Shown in pieces: positions 1-8,517 of a stretch of DNA of 64,000 nucleotides. The DNA lies in NCBI GenBank assembly GCA_963721405.1, contig CAVRJA010000005.1, positions 682,001-746,000 on the forward strand. The letters are read 5' to 3'. The notes under the pieces were generated by a model. The model did no database searches. It was not told the origin of the DNA and saw only the letters and a program-made list of their open reading frames with translations. Source of the DNA: JAFNAG01 sp963721405 (GTDB lineage: Bacteria; Acidobacteriota; UBA6911). A program made the position numbers and the translations under genes. Positions within the stretch are counted from its first letter, which is position 1. Every line of letters starts with the position of its first letter.

Positions 1-344
1 GCAACCTGGGCGGCAGCATCGGCATTGCGATGGCGACCACGCTCACGGCGCACTACCAGCAGATGCACACGAACGTCCTGATATCGCGCGTCACTCCTTA
101 CAGCCTCAGGGCCCGTCAGATGTTGGGCGGCCTGCAGTCGGGTATGACGGCGCACGGCTCGGATCCGGTGACTGCCCTGCGGCAGGGCCGGGCCGAGCTG
201 TTCGGCATCATCCAGCGCCAGGCGGCGGTTCTCTCATTTCTGGATGTGTTCCGGCTGCTGGCGTTGATGTTCCTTCTGGCGGTACCGCTGGTCCTGCTGA
301 TGAAGAAGCCGCCAGGGAGAGGCGGCGGCACCCCGGTCCACTGA
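1..344 (+). CDS. C-terminal end of an EmrB/QacA-type (DHA2) MFS drug exporter, 5' truncated
   Basis: The reading frame is open from the first bases of the window (N-L-G-G-S-I-G-I-A-M-A) to a stop at 344, so the gene starts outside the window. The stretch NLGGSIGIA is the usual glycine-rich last-but-one helix segment of 14-TM DHA2 exporters. It is followed by a periplasmic stretch containing AHYQQMH and a final hydrophobic helix (ALMFLLAVPLVLLMKK). Proteins of this family export drugs or lipophilic compounds, often with an HlyD-type adaptor, which is not visible here. The substrate cannot be inferred. It is the only clear plus-strand gene in the first 28 kb. Confidence 0.8.
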   Translation, partial: NLGGSIGIAMATTLTAHYQQMHTNVLISRVTPYSLRARQMLGGLQSGMTAHGSDPVTALRQGRAELFGIIQRQAAVLSFLDVFRLLALMFLLAVPLVLLMKKPPGRGGGTPVH

Positions 345-727
345 GCGTTGTTGCGGGAATTCAGGGGACAGGCTACGCGGTTCTCGATCTCCCGTATCAG
401 GGCGCCGCTCGCGTCGCTGTTGGCAGTAACTGCAACGCCGGCTCCATTCCGGCAGATGGGGCACAGTTCAATCGAGCTTACCGTGAAACGATACGGGCGC
501 CTGCAGCCCGGAGCAAACCGCAAGTTCGTCAACAACCTTCCGGGCTCAAAATGCCTGAGTTCCACGCACCAGGCATCCACCATATTAGGAGCGTAAATGC
601 GAACCTCACCTTCATCGGGACCTGCTTTGTCCGAACAGTATCCTCGCGTCCTGCGGTTTTATAAGCGGATTATTAGCGGCAAGCGACAGACGCCTAGAAA
701 TAGCGATCCGCAGGGCTTTTATGGGGC
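345..727. other. gene-poor stretch holding a recombinase remnant
   Basis: About 380 bases between the exporter stop and the next gene. Apart from the recombinase scrap near 453-545 I see no coding signal. Short ORFs here lack credible start sites. Confidence 0.5.
453..560 (+). pseudogene. C-terminal remnant of a tyrosine recombinase (phage-type integrase)
   Basis: In the frame that reads MGHSSIELTVKRYGRLQPG the translation matches the end of XerC/D-like integrases. GHSS corresponds to the conserved LGHSS box, and the Tyr in VKRYGRL sits where the catalytic nucleophile lies, followed by PGANRKFVNNL, typical of the C-terminal tail. Nothing upstream in this frame resembles the rest of the catalytic domain (no Arg-Lys-HxxR motif), so only the last 30 or so residues survive. 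It marks past integration of a mobile element next to the exporter gene. The match is from motif recognition, not alignment. Confidence 0.6.
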
Positions 728-1402
728 TCAAGACTTGCCCTTTCCTTTGAACGCGACTGCGAAATATCCGGTTTCGGCCGGACGTTGTGCGCCGGGTTGC
801 GGTTTACTCGCACGAACAACATTCCAACCGAGCGCAGCCCGCGCACCGTCAGGAGACCACGCGATCTGAATCGTGCTCTCAAAGAGGGTGGGATTGTCGC
901 CGTCAGCCGGACAGGGATCCTGGAGCAACGCAGATGAACCAGACCCGAACCCCACGACGAGCGACGCCTGGCTGCAACTCTTCCCCTGGAGCGATACCTT
1001 CGCTGTGAGGCGTTGCGTTCCGTTCCGGACCGCGAGTTGGCGGACGAGCTTCCTTCCCGTCGGAGAGGGAACGAGAGGGTGTGAGGCAAGCCATCGTTTA
1101 CCCTCATCCTCGCTGCCAGCGGCCTTCCATATCGTGTCAGCGCGTTCGTCGGTCCATGTCACCTCGTCCATCGGCTGCCAGCGCTCCATGCGGAAGAGGC
1201 GCTGTACGTTCCCTTCGAGCCCCGTCACGACGAGGAAAACCATCGCGCACGGCGTGACGCCGTCGGGCCTTTCCATGCTCTGCACCGTTCCCTTATAGGC
1301 AACGCTTGTTCCGTCTTTGGCCCAACCGAGGACATCGACCCGAGACCAGGAGGGAATGGGCTGCACGGCTGCCAACAGAAATGCAAGCAGGTATGACATC
1401 AT
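728..1402 (-). CDS. exported protein of unknown function; possible periplasmic immunity partner
   Basis: 224 aa beginning MMSYLLAFLLAAVQPIPSW, a plausible Sec signal peptide of about 15-20 residues. A GAGGTG Shine-Dalgarno lies about 7 nt upstream of the ATG, inside the end of the preceding gene's region, and only 4 nt separate it from that gene's stop, so the two are co-transcribed. The mature part has scattered Trp and two widely spaced Cys but no family I recognise. Its position directly after a signal-less peptidoglycan-hydrolase-like protein is the usual place for a periplasmic immunity protein. That role is inference. It could equally be an accessory lipid- or wall-binding protein. Confidence 0.65.
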   Translation of the reverse strand: MMSYLLAFLLAAVQPIPSWSRVDVLGWAKDGTSVAYKGTVQSMERPDGVTPCAMVFLVVTGLEGNVQRLFRMERWQPMDEVTWTDERADTIWKAAGSEDEGKRWLASHPLVPSPTGRKLVRQLAVRNGTQRLTAKVSLQGKSCSQASLVVGFGSGSSALLQDPCPADGDNPTLFESTIQIAWSPDGARAALGWNVVRASKPQPGAQRPAETGYFAVAFKGKGKS

Positions 1403-1406
1403 GCCG

Positions 1407-3782
1407 TCACCTCGAGGGGCCGTAGTAGCGCCCCGCCGCGACTTTGCTCGCGTATTTCAGATCCGGGCACCAGGGCCGCGTGATGCCGTTAATGTACTTG
1501 AGTTGCTCAGTCGCCTTTTCGTTCAACTCGAAGGTGCCATCCTTCTGCTGATCGTACTGCTTCGAATGAGCGGTTTTTTTATTGCCGTTGGCGGAAAAAA
1601 CGCGCCAGTGGACCAGCTCAATCTTGCCGACGCTTTTCTCGCTGCCCCCGGGCTCAGTAAGTTTCTTTGCGTCGAGGAACGCCTGTGTTCGCTTGAGAAA
1701 TTCAGCCTCATTCGCAATGATCCAATCGCAATCGGCGGCGGTCATCAGCTTCCGGCCTTCTGCGGATCGAGTGGTCTTGTTCTTGGCAAGTTTGACGAGT
1801 GTGCCGGCGGAGCCGTCCAGGAACGATGATTGGTCGAGGATGCAGTCCGGCTTGGCGGCCGCATTGCCTTCGAACCAGACGCCGTAGCGGACGTCGCCGA
1901 CGAGCCATGCATGCCCGTCATAAGTTGCGGCGTCACCGACGCGCATTTTTTTGAGGTCTTCTTGAGCTTTCGAAAACTTGAACAGCGGCTCGCCGATCTT
2001 GAGAAATTTGATGGCATAAATCATCCCGCCGTAATCACCGGCATACAAGGGATTGTCATCGGTGTCGTAGTACTGTGTCCCGCTTACGAACGTTTGTTCG
2101 AATACAACCAGGGCTCCGTACTTCAACGTTTTGCCACCCTTTTTTGCCTTGATGTCGACCTTCACTTTGTCGTCGGTGATGTCATAAGTGACAATCGTTC
2201 CTTCACCGTTCTTGATGCCGAATTTCTTGCCGCCCAGGGCGACGGTCAGCGCTGCCATCTGAGAGTTGCAGCAATTGGTAAAGTCTGAGCCTACCCAGGT
2301 TACGCCGAAACACTTGAATTTCTGATAGGTCGTCCCGTCAACGGTAATCGAACTCACGGATGAGAAACTGAGATTGGGCCATTCCGGGCAAAGCTCTTTC
2401 GGAATCACGGTCCCATAATGCGCCTTGTTGCACGTCGAATATCCCACGCCTTTGGTGCCGTCCGACTCCCATCCCAACAAAGCCTTGTACATACGCAGGC
2501 CCATCTCCAGCGATAGCTTTTTGGATTGGGCGTCGAAAACCCATGATCCGGAAGCCGGTTGCGGCGCCGGCGCAGCCGGAGGCGGGGGCGGAGGAGCGGC
2601 GGTCGGCTTCGGCTGGGGTGGCTCCACATCCTTGTGGGCAGCGGCGCAGGCGTCGAGGCCGATCAGGGTCAGCCAGTCAACGTTGCCGTCGGCATGCAGG
2701 TCGTTGGAGGTCTTCCCCAGGACTCCCTTTTCGCCTGCTTTCTGCACGAAATCTGTGAGCTGATTCTTCTGAAACTCCTTCACGACACGCAGTGTGGTGT
2801 TGCCGTAGTCGCCGTCCACGCCGTCGCCATCGGCCCCAAAGCGCCCAAGATCAAAATGGCAGGCCTTGAGTGCCCGCTGGATGGCCTTCACCACCTCGGT
2901 GTCTGCGTGCTTCCTGGTAATAGGCGTGAAATCGGGATCCCCGGCCAATGCGACCAGCGTGTTGTCGCCGCTCAGCGCTTTCGAAACGAGCAATGGTACT
3001 TTTACTTCGTTTTCATCGACAGAATGGAGCTGCTGCCCGGTAGTGTTGTTGACGAGCGGCTCGACGGCATGGAGCGAACCTGGGCCGATGTCATGTTCAT
3101 ATGGCTCGCCCCGGCAGAAGCGCACGACCTCGACCGGATTGAACACATACCCCGGCCCGGCGCCGAGGACGTCCACCGGCCAGGCGATCGGGTCGAAGGA
3201 ATCCACCTGGACGCGAAGCACGTTCCATGCGCCATCGCCCGAAGGCAGGGAGGATTGGGGAAACTCCGGCAGCAGGTCATCGTCGCCGCCGATCCGTTCG
3301 AGCGATGCAATTGAGAAACTGAGGTGAGGGAAATCCCCGTGCCAGCCAAGCACTCCGAGTTCTTCGCCCACCTTGACTTGCTGTGAAGGTACGACCGTCA
3401 CATTATCCAGGTGCCGGTACTGGGCATAGAATTCCTCGCCGCCCGGCGCCGTGTGCCGGAGGATTGCCCTCCCCAGGTCGAACCCTTCGGCACTTGCCAC
3501 GTTGTCATCGACAAAAACGACGGTTCCGTCCGCGATTGCTTTCACCTTCATGCCGGCAATGCTGTCTCCGCCCCAATCGGGCAAGCCCAGGTCGAGCGCT
3601 CCGTGCCAACGGTTCTCGGCGGTAACCGGGAACCACCCGGTCGATGCGCGATATGCGATCAGCGTCAACTGAACGTCCGGACGCATCCCGTCCAGCAATC
3701 CCAGATATTTCACAAAGCTGCCGCCGCGTGCCTTGGCGTGATCGGTCAGTTCGGCCGGGTCCAGCGGGTATTCGTAAGCCAT
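1407..3782 (-). CDS. multidomain peptidoglycan-hydrolase-like protein (M23-like + PG-binding + Cys/His domain)
   Basis: 791 aa from the ATG at 3782, chosen because AGGGGAG lies 9 nt upstream and the ATG is 1 nt from the previous stop. An upstream in-frame start would overlap that gene by 80 nt. Residues about 55-160 resemble a peptidase M23/LytM fold: H60xxxD64, YRHLD at 122-126, and FPHLSF at 151-156 where families have HxH. The last zinc His is therefore Ser155, so this domain is probably catalytically weak or dead. Residues about 285-345 form a peptidoglycan-binding repeat (AIQRALKACHF, GDYGNTT). A Pro/Ala linker spans 384-410. The C-terminal 380 residues contain NCCNSQMAAL (C504/C505) and GHAWLVGDV (H624), suggestive of an NlpC/P60- or CHAP-like cysteine hydrolase. 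There is no signal peptide, so it would need a dedicated secretion route. Confidence 0.75.
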   Translation of the reverse strand: MAYEYPLDPAELTDHAKARGGSFVKYLGLLDGMRPDVQLTLIAYRASTGWFPVTAENRWHGALDLGLPDWGGDSIAGMKVKAIADGTVVFVDDNVASAEGFDLGRAILRHTAPGGEEFYAQYRHLDNVTVVPSQQVKVGEELGVLGWHGDFPHLSFSIASLERIGGDDDLLPEFPQSSLPSGDGAWNVLRVQVDSFDPIAWPVDVLGAGPGYVFNPVEVVRFCRGEPYEHDIGPGSLHAVEPLVNNTTGQQLHSVDENEVKVPLLVSKALSGDNTLVALAGDPDFTPITRKHADTEVVKAIQRALKACHFDLGRFGADGDGVDGDYGNTTLRVVKEFQKNQLTDFVQKAGEKGVLGKTSNDLHADGNVDWLTLIGLDACAAAHKDVEPPQPKPTAAPPPPPPAAPAPQPASGSWVFDAQSKKLSLEMGLRMYKALLGWESDGTKGVGYSTCNKAHYGTVIPKELCPEWPNLSFSSVSSITVDGTTYQKFKCFGVTWVGSDFTNCCNSQMAALTVALGGKKFGIKNGEGTIVTYDITDDKVKVDIKAKKGGKTLKYGALVVFEQTFVSGTQYYDTDDNPLYAGDYGGMIYAIKFLKIGEPLFKFSKAQEDLKKMRVGDAATYDGHAWLVGDVRYGVWFEGNAAAKPDCILDQSSFLDGSAGTLVKLAKNKTTRSAEGRKLMTAADCDWIIANEAEFLKRTQAFLDAKKLTEPGGSEKSVGKIELVHWRVFSANGNKKTAHSKQYDQQKDGTFELNEKATEQLKYINGITRPWCPDLKYASKVAAGRYYGPSR

Positions 3783-3783
3783 G

Positions 3784-4455
3784 TCACTCTTCTCCCCTGA
3801 GGTCCTGGGGATCTTCGTTGAACGCGGTTCGGTCGAACGCTTCCTCCGGCTCAGCGCGGTTGCCACTCTCGCTGGCGGGAGGCGGCGGATAATCCTCGTT
3901 GATCGTCAGTTTTCCTCCCGGCAGAAGCACCTCGATGCTGTACCTCCCTCGAGGGACCTTGCAAAAAAGGAACTCGCCGCCCTTGCCGCTCAGCCAGTTG
4001 CCGCGGATAAAGCGATTTGGCGAGGTTCCACCGAGTGCGCTCTGTTCGACCTCACGGTCATTGCACTTGAGCACAAATGGCCAGTTTTTGAGCGGACCGG
4101 CCGGCCCTATGATGGTACCGGAGAAGGTCTCAGTGTCGTCTGGCGGGAGGCACCGGAGCCGTACGGTGTACGTTTTGTCGACAGGCAGGCCGGATTCCTT
4201 CCACGGGTGAGGGATATTCACAATCCCGGGATCGTCGGAGCTGTCGAATATATAGTTTTTGCCGTCCGCGGTCTTTCGAGTGCACCCGACTTGAATCCGG
4301 AGAAACCCGTTGATCTCTTCCGGTACGCTGGTCCCCCAGTTGAACTCGGCGAGTTGCTGCCAGGTCAGACCATTCGCCTTGGCGATACTGTCGAGAGACT
4401 CACCGGTTTTAACCTTGTGCCTGGTGACGAGTACGACTCGATGGTTTGGACTCAT
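3784..4455 (-). CDS. LysM-domain protein
   Basis: 223 aa. Residues about 10-55 form a LysM fold (HKVKTGESLDSIAKANGLT, then WQQLAEFNWGT and INGFLR), a peptidoglycan/chitin-binding module. The remainder is a beta-rich domain of unknown type (TYTVRLRCLPPDD, FSGTIIGPAG) ending in a Pro/acidic tail. There is no signal peptide. The stop is 1 nt from the start of the hydrolase-like gene, so translation is coupled. LysM proteins of this kind are often encoded beside tail-spike or type VI-type effectors and may act as loading adaptors; that is inference. The start is uncertain: no good Shine-Dalgarno precedes the ATG at 4455 and the frame is open upstream to about 4530 without another ATG, GTG or TTG. 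Confidence 0.7.
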   Translation of the reverse strand: MSPNHRVVLVTRHKVKTGESLDSIAKANGLTWQQLAEFNWGTSVPEEINGFLRIQVGCTRKTADGKNYIFDSSDDPGIVNIPHPWKESGLPVDKTYTVRLRCLPPDDTETFSGTIIGPAGPLKNWPFVLKCNDREVEQSALGGTSPNRFIRGNWLSGKGGEFLFCKVPRGRYSIEVLLPGGKLTINEDYPPPPASESGNRAEPEEAFDRTAFNEDPQDLRGEE

Positions 4456-4757
4456 ATCGCGCGCGGGGTGCGCCAGTACCTGTGTCGAATGGCCGAGCCC
4501 GCCCCTTTGACCCAGCCGATGCGCTCCTTCTTAAGTCCGGCAACGGAAACGATTCGCGGGGCGCCTGCAATCCCATGCTACCCCAAATAGTAACGATCGT
4601 CCGCCGACTATTCCATGGGAATGTGCGCCTGGCCAAGCACAGCGGCTGCCTTCCCATGTCCGCGGGTACGAGAGAATCATCAAGACCGAGTATCAATCGC
4701 AAGTCGTGTCCAAATCCGCAACCCAGGCGCAACCTGCTCCCGAAGGAAGTAAAGTAT

Positions 4758-4776
4758 CCTCCGGCAGAGCCGGAGG
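4758..4776. repeat. short hairpin, 8-bp stem, 3-nt loop
   Basis: CCTCCGGC-aga-GCCGGAGG is a perfect palindrome. It belongs to a series with the same design (5-8 bp GC stem, 3-4 nt loop) at 4790-4806, 4978-4994, 60445-60464 and 60475-60491. Confidence 0.7.
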
Positions 4777-4789
4777 CTTTATGGTTGCG

Positions 4790-4806
4790 GGCCCCTCAAA
4801 GGGGCC
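4790..4806. repeat. short hairpin, 7-bp stem, 3-nt loop
   Basis: GGCCCCT-caa-AGGGGCC, perfect stem, 13 bases after the previous hairpin. Confidence 0.7.
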
Positions 4807-4833
4807 TGATCGCAACCAAAGCCGTCAACGGCT

Positions 4834-4916
4834 ACGTCTACGAGCACGTGCACGTCAACGATCACGGTTTTCGTCGACGTTGACGGAAACGTTGACGTGC
4901 TCGTGCACGTGGACGT
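4834..4916. repeat. 83-nt inverted repeat with 27-nt arms
   Basis: The left arm 4834-4860 and the right arm 4890-4916 are reverse complements at 24 of 27 positions, around a 29-nt centre. Both arms are built from acgt-containing steps (cacgtgcacgtcaacg / cgttgacgtgctcgtg). Candidate functions are a mobile hairpin element or a bidirectional terminator between the tRNA and the LysM operon. There is no T-tract, so a terminator is less likely. Confidence 0.7.
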
Positions 4917-4977
4917 CTTTTTCAAGTCCAACAAAGGAGTGAAACACACTCCAGAAAATGTCAAACTCCTACTGCCA

Positions 4978-4994
4978 CCCCGGCACAGCCGGGG
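4978..4994. repeat. short hairpin, 7-bp stem, 3-nt loop
   Basis: CCCCGGC-aca-GCCGGGG, perfect stem, same architecture as the hairpin at 4758-4776. Confidence 0.7.
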
Positions 4995-5062
4995 GATCTC
5001 CCTACGGATTAGGATGTGATTGCTCGACGTGTTTATTAATTGTTGTGGGATTTCATGTTGGC

Positions 5063-5137
<75 letters not shown>

Positions 5138-5626
5138 TCATAGTTACTGTAATGTTTTCTATGCTTTAGCGTTTCTTGTTGTTTCTGGTACAACAAGTGT
5201 ACAACAGGAAATAGATTTTCCTTCGCGGTTTGTTGTACAGCTTTCAATTGCGCTTCAGCATATTTCTGCATGGCAAGTACTTTACTTTTTGCTGCGGATT
5301 TTCGCAAGTGCTATTGCGGCCCCTCATCCTCGCGGATCACATCAAGCGCCGCCTTGATCACGCCCGCGATGCTAATACGTAAAACGGCTACCTCGTACAA
5401 TGACCCGGAAATGCTCTTTCATCGCCAATCGGTATGTACTGGAATTCCAAACATACGGGTTTTGAGCACACCTCCCCCTTATTGTAAAACGATCTGCAGG
5501 ACTGGTTTGGCAATAAGCTATTAGTGATCGAATTCGCCCAATCCGCGGTACCCCCCCCGCGTTAGCCCTTTCCCAATAAGGGTACCGCCCAGCTCTTTGT
5601 CGGGCGAATGACAAGCACCGCAGTCC
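5138..5626. other. gene-free stretch, AT-richer near the tRNA
   Basis: About 490 bases without a supportable gene. The part just upstream of the tRNA contains the octamer GTACAACA at 5188-5195 and 5199-5206 and its complement TGTTGTAC at 5231-5238. This may be an operator or the site of a lost element. The rest shows no structure I can interpret. Confidence 0.5.
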
Positions 5627-7948
5627 TTACCGCTGCTTCATCATCCCTTTCAACAAGGCTTCGAGGCCCGCGCCGGCCGCACCTTGCTGGCGGAGGTCGG
5701 GAACGCCCCAACCGTCGTCGTAGAGCCGAAACTCCTGAATATTGTCTTCCTGGGACAACAACGCCGCCGTAGTGTTGACGGCATCGACAGCCATTTGGGC
5801 GCCCCGGCGCAAATTCGGATCAGCGTCCCATAGCGCATCATGATCCGGCAGGGAGAAATGCATATCAACTTGGTATAGCACCATCCAGCACTGACGCGCC
5901 TTCACATACGCATACCTTCCTTTTTTCGTGTCTGAAATCGTCACAATCATGGAGCCGGCGCCGAAAAGCGTGGAAACTTTGGCTGTGTGTGAACCGAGAA
6001 CCTTGCCCGTTCCGAAGGCCATCCCGCGAAGCAGGGCGAGCCGCAATTCGTCGGGTTGGGGAATGTGTTTTGCGTCCGCCCTGCTAAGATCGAGGTGTCC
6101 GGATTCAGGCGGAAACATCAGACTTTTCTCATAGGCGGAGAACAAGCCCATCCACTGTTGGTGCTGGATGACGGCGAGGCGTTGGCTGGCATGCTGGCGG
6201 ATCGCCACCGCGGCCGCCGAGGCCGCGTCGCCTGGGCAGCGTAGGCAGTTGTCGAGAACGGATTGGACTTGGGTATCCTGCGCCGCGGCATCGAGCTGAG
6301 CGATGATCGCGGGCTGCGCTTCGGACAGATTCTTGGCGCGCGCCAGCTCAAACTGCTGAATCGCTGCCAGAATCGGCGGACGTGACAAGGCAAAGTCGTA
6401 CGATTTTTCGACCTGCTGGTACCACTTGTTGCCGGACACGACGGCGTCGAGGCCGTGTCCCAGCGTGGCCAGCGAGCGGACGTCGGCCGCCACCAGTTGC
6501 CCGAGCACTGCGTCCAGCCTGACGTCTACGCGCTTTTGAAGCTTCTCCCGGTCATTCGGAGAGGCGTACTGCAGAATATTCTTCTCCCGTGCTTGCCAAC
6601 CCGCCAGCAGTCGTGCGCCCGCGTTGCCGTTGGCGGTGGCGATCAGTTGATCGGCTTGGAGAGTCAGCACCGGACCGGCCAGTCTCGTTCGAGCCCCGCT
6701 CAGCGCGGAGTTGAACCTGTCTTTTTCGCTGGGCCAGAGGAAAGTCAGCTCCGCGTTGGCTGCGGCTTCGGCAACGTTCAGTTCGGAAAAGGAGTTCACC
6801 TCCGCCGGCATCGCGGCAAACGACGTTTGCTGGTCGCGCTCCCACGACCGCAGAACGCGCTGCCAATAGATTGAGATCGTGATATCCGGCGCGCCAAAAT
6901 CCCCGACATTTTGGAATGGACGGGCCAGGAATTCGTATCCGAAAAGTTCTCTTCCGTGCTGCGAAAAAGCGCTGGCGACGGCCTTTCGCTGGGCTGTGTC
7001 CATCTCTTCATAAGTGAGACCGAAATGATCCTTGAAATAATCGTCTGCGAAGAGGTTGCGGGCGGGGAGATAGATCTTTTCCATGACCGTATTCCGAAGA
7101 TCGAGTGCGGGCATTTCCTGTTTCAGACGCGAGCCCCAATCCAGCAGCCTGTCAACCGGCGGCGGCGCCCACGATCCCGGTGTCGCGTCGCCCCCGGGAA
7201 TGGCAGCCAGCTTCTTCTCCAACGCTTCCTCGAGCGTTTTGTAACTCTGCTCGCTGCCGGGTGGATGCGGCATCTTTTTGAGCTGCTCGAGTCGGCGCTC
7301 GAGGGCGAGGCGGAGGTTGTCCTGGCGACTTTGGTTCGCCGCCTCCCGCGGGAGAGGTGCCGGATAGGCTGAGTTGGTGATTTCGGCGATCAGCTTGTCA
7401 GCGCCGGTTTCCGGGGCCAGGATGAAAAACACCGGGTTGGGCGCGGACGGGAATTCGAAAATTCCGGCCGCTTGATTCGTCCCGGCGTCGAGAACACCTG
7501 CGATGGGCGCGACCACTCCAGCCATGTCGGGCTTTTCGATCCAGGCGCCGGGTTTGAGCAAAAAGCTGCGGCTTCGTTCGTCAAATTGACCGCTGACGTG
7601 ATAGCTTCCCTGCTTCGGCTCGCCGAACGCGCTGCGCAGCTTGACCGCCGGGTAATATTTCAATACCCCGGAAACCGTACCGCCGGACGTGGTGCTGAGA
7701 TTTAACTCCATGCCCATCAGGTTGGGATAGATGAAATACACACCCTTCCACGTTCCGTTCGCGGAGGAAGTGCCCATGGCGGCGCCCGACACTTTGGACG
7801 GCACTCCGGTCTCTTGTGCCGCCGTCAAAGCGACGGAGGCGACAAATAGAAGACCGGCAATTATCGCAGACCGGGGCGGTTTTATCCGCGTGTGGAACTC
7901 CGGCTTGGAATGGATCGTAGCCGCCGGAAACTTGTTAAATCCGTTCAT
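5627..7948 (-). CDS. large exported protein of unknown function
   Basis: 773 aa. An N-terminal basic stretch and a hydrophobic segment at about residues 28-44 (AIIAGLLFVASVALTAAQ) form a late signal peptide or anchor. AGGAGG lies 4 nt before the ATG. Residues about 60-190 look beta-rich (GTWKGVYFIYPN, GGTVSGVLKYYP). The middle and C-terminal parts are long amphipathic helices, and a pair CLRC lies near residue 580. I recognise no family. It follows the TPR-CHAT gene and a tiny exported peptide on the same strand, so it may be an extracytoplasmic substrate or partner of the proteases. That link rests only on position. Confidence 0.7.
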   Translation of the reverse strand: MNGFNKFPAATIHSKPEFHTRIKPPRSAIIAGLLFVASVALTAAQETGVPSKVSGAAMGTSSANGTWKGVYFIYPNLMGMELNLSTTSGGTVSGVLKYYPAVKLRSAFGEPKQGSYHVSGQFDERSRSFLLKPGAWIEKPDMAGVVAPIAGVLDAGTNQAAGIFEFPSAPNPVFFILAPETGADKLIAEITNSAYPAPLPREAANQSRQDNLRLALERRLEQLKKMPHPPGSEQSYKTLEEALEKKLAAIPGGDATPGSWAPPPVDRLLDWGSRLKQEMPALDLRNTVMEKIYLPARNLFADDYFKDHFGLTYEEMDTAQRKAVASAFSQHGRELFGYEFLARPFQNVGDFGAPDITISIYWQRVLRSWERDQQTSFAAMPAEVNSFSELNVAEAAANAELTFLWPSEKDRFNSALSGARTRLAGPVLTLQADQLIATANGNAGARLLAGWQAREKNILQYASPNDREKLQKRVDVRLDAVLGQLVAADVRSLATLGHGLDAVVSGNKWYQQVEKSYDFALSRPPILAAIQQFELARAKNLSEAQPAIIAQLDAAAQDTQVQSVLDNCLRCPGDAASAAAVAIRQHASQRLAVIQHQQWMGLFSAYEKSLMFPPESGHLDLSRADAKHIPQPDELRLALLRGMAFGTGKVLGSHTAKVSTLFGAGSMIVTISDTKKGRYAYVKARQCWMVLYQVDMHFSLPDHDALWDADPNLRRGAQMAVDAVNTTAALLSQEDNIQEFRLYDDGWGVPDLRQQGAAGAGLEALLKGMMKQR

Positions 7949-7981
7949 AAAACCTCCTGCATTTCTGTCGAATGATCTTCT

Positions 7982-8125
7982 TCAACTGACGCCCGAGACG
8001 GCGCGCGCCGGGGGAGAATCGCTCGAGGCGCTGACAACGCTTGAATTCCCATAGGAGCGAGCCGCCAGCGGCAGCCAGAGCAGAAAAGGGGTGAATCGCA
8101 ACATCCTTGATCGTTTCAGGTTCAT
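7982..8125 (-). CDS. small exported peptide (47 aa), paralogue of the one at 12803-12922
   Basis: ATG with GGAGGAA just upstream encodes MNLKRSRMLRFTPFLLWLPLAARSYG and a short Ser/Ala-rich tail, stopping at 7982. The N-terminus is a classic basic-hydrophobic signal sequence. The region is one half of a long direct repeat whose other half encodes a sister peptide with LAAC instead of LAAR, so this copy has lost the lipobox Cys. Conservation of start, Shine-Dalgarno and frame between the copies supports real translation. It could instead be the leftover signal sequence of a decayed protein. Confidence 0.45.
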   Translation of the reverse strand: MNLKRSRMLRFTPFLLWLPLAARSYGNSSVVSASSDSPPARAVSGVS

Positions 8126-8517
8126 TTCCTCCGCGGATACATTGCTTTCACCTTCTCTGTCTCGCGAGCCGCGCTCGATTTAACCTCCCCGACGTTTATT
8201 TCCTTCGCCTCTCCCCCTCCCATCATGACGCAATGGCATCGGCATCATCACTTCGCGGCCGAGGCCGCGGCTGCGACGGACGGCAAGTCGCCGGGATCGC
8301 CTACATAAACGGTTCCAGCCCAATAAAACGGATGGCCGCTGCCGTGCGCCTGGCGCGCACGAGCGAGCGCCGCAAGCTGGGCTGCGCGGAATGCCTTGTA
8401 ACGCGCATCGGGGACCTTGCCTCCGCCCAACCACCGGCTGTAAAAATCTTCTATCTGCAGCGTGGTCTCAGATGCGGGTACCTCCCACATGCTCATGGTA
8501 AGGGATCGCGCGCCGGC
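8015..8517. repeat. direct repeat, left copy (CHAT C-terminus + downstream leader)
   Basis: This segment and 12812-13316 match closely over their whole length, including noncoding DNA (for example ggcagccagagcagaaaagg in both). The repeat covers the last roughly 90 codons of the TPR-CHAT gene plus about 230 bases downstream. Confidence 0.85.

Larger units (their letters stand above)
4456..5062. other. noncoding stretch with a cluster of short hairpins
   Basis: No credible gene in about 600 bases. It contains four separate perfect or near-perfect hairpins, listed individually, separated by unrelated sequence. ORFs in this stretch are products of the repetitive acgt-rich inverted repeat. Confidence 0.6.

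Noticed and set aside
5188..5238. GTACAACA repeats as a CRISPR or attachment site
   Set aside because: Only three 8-base copies with unequal spacing; too little for an array or a proven att core.
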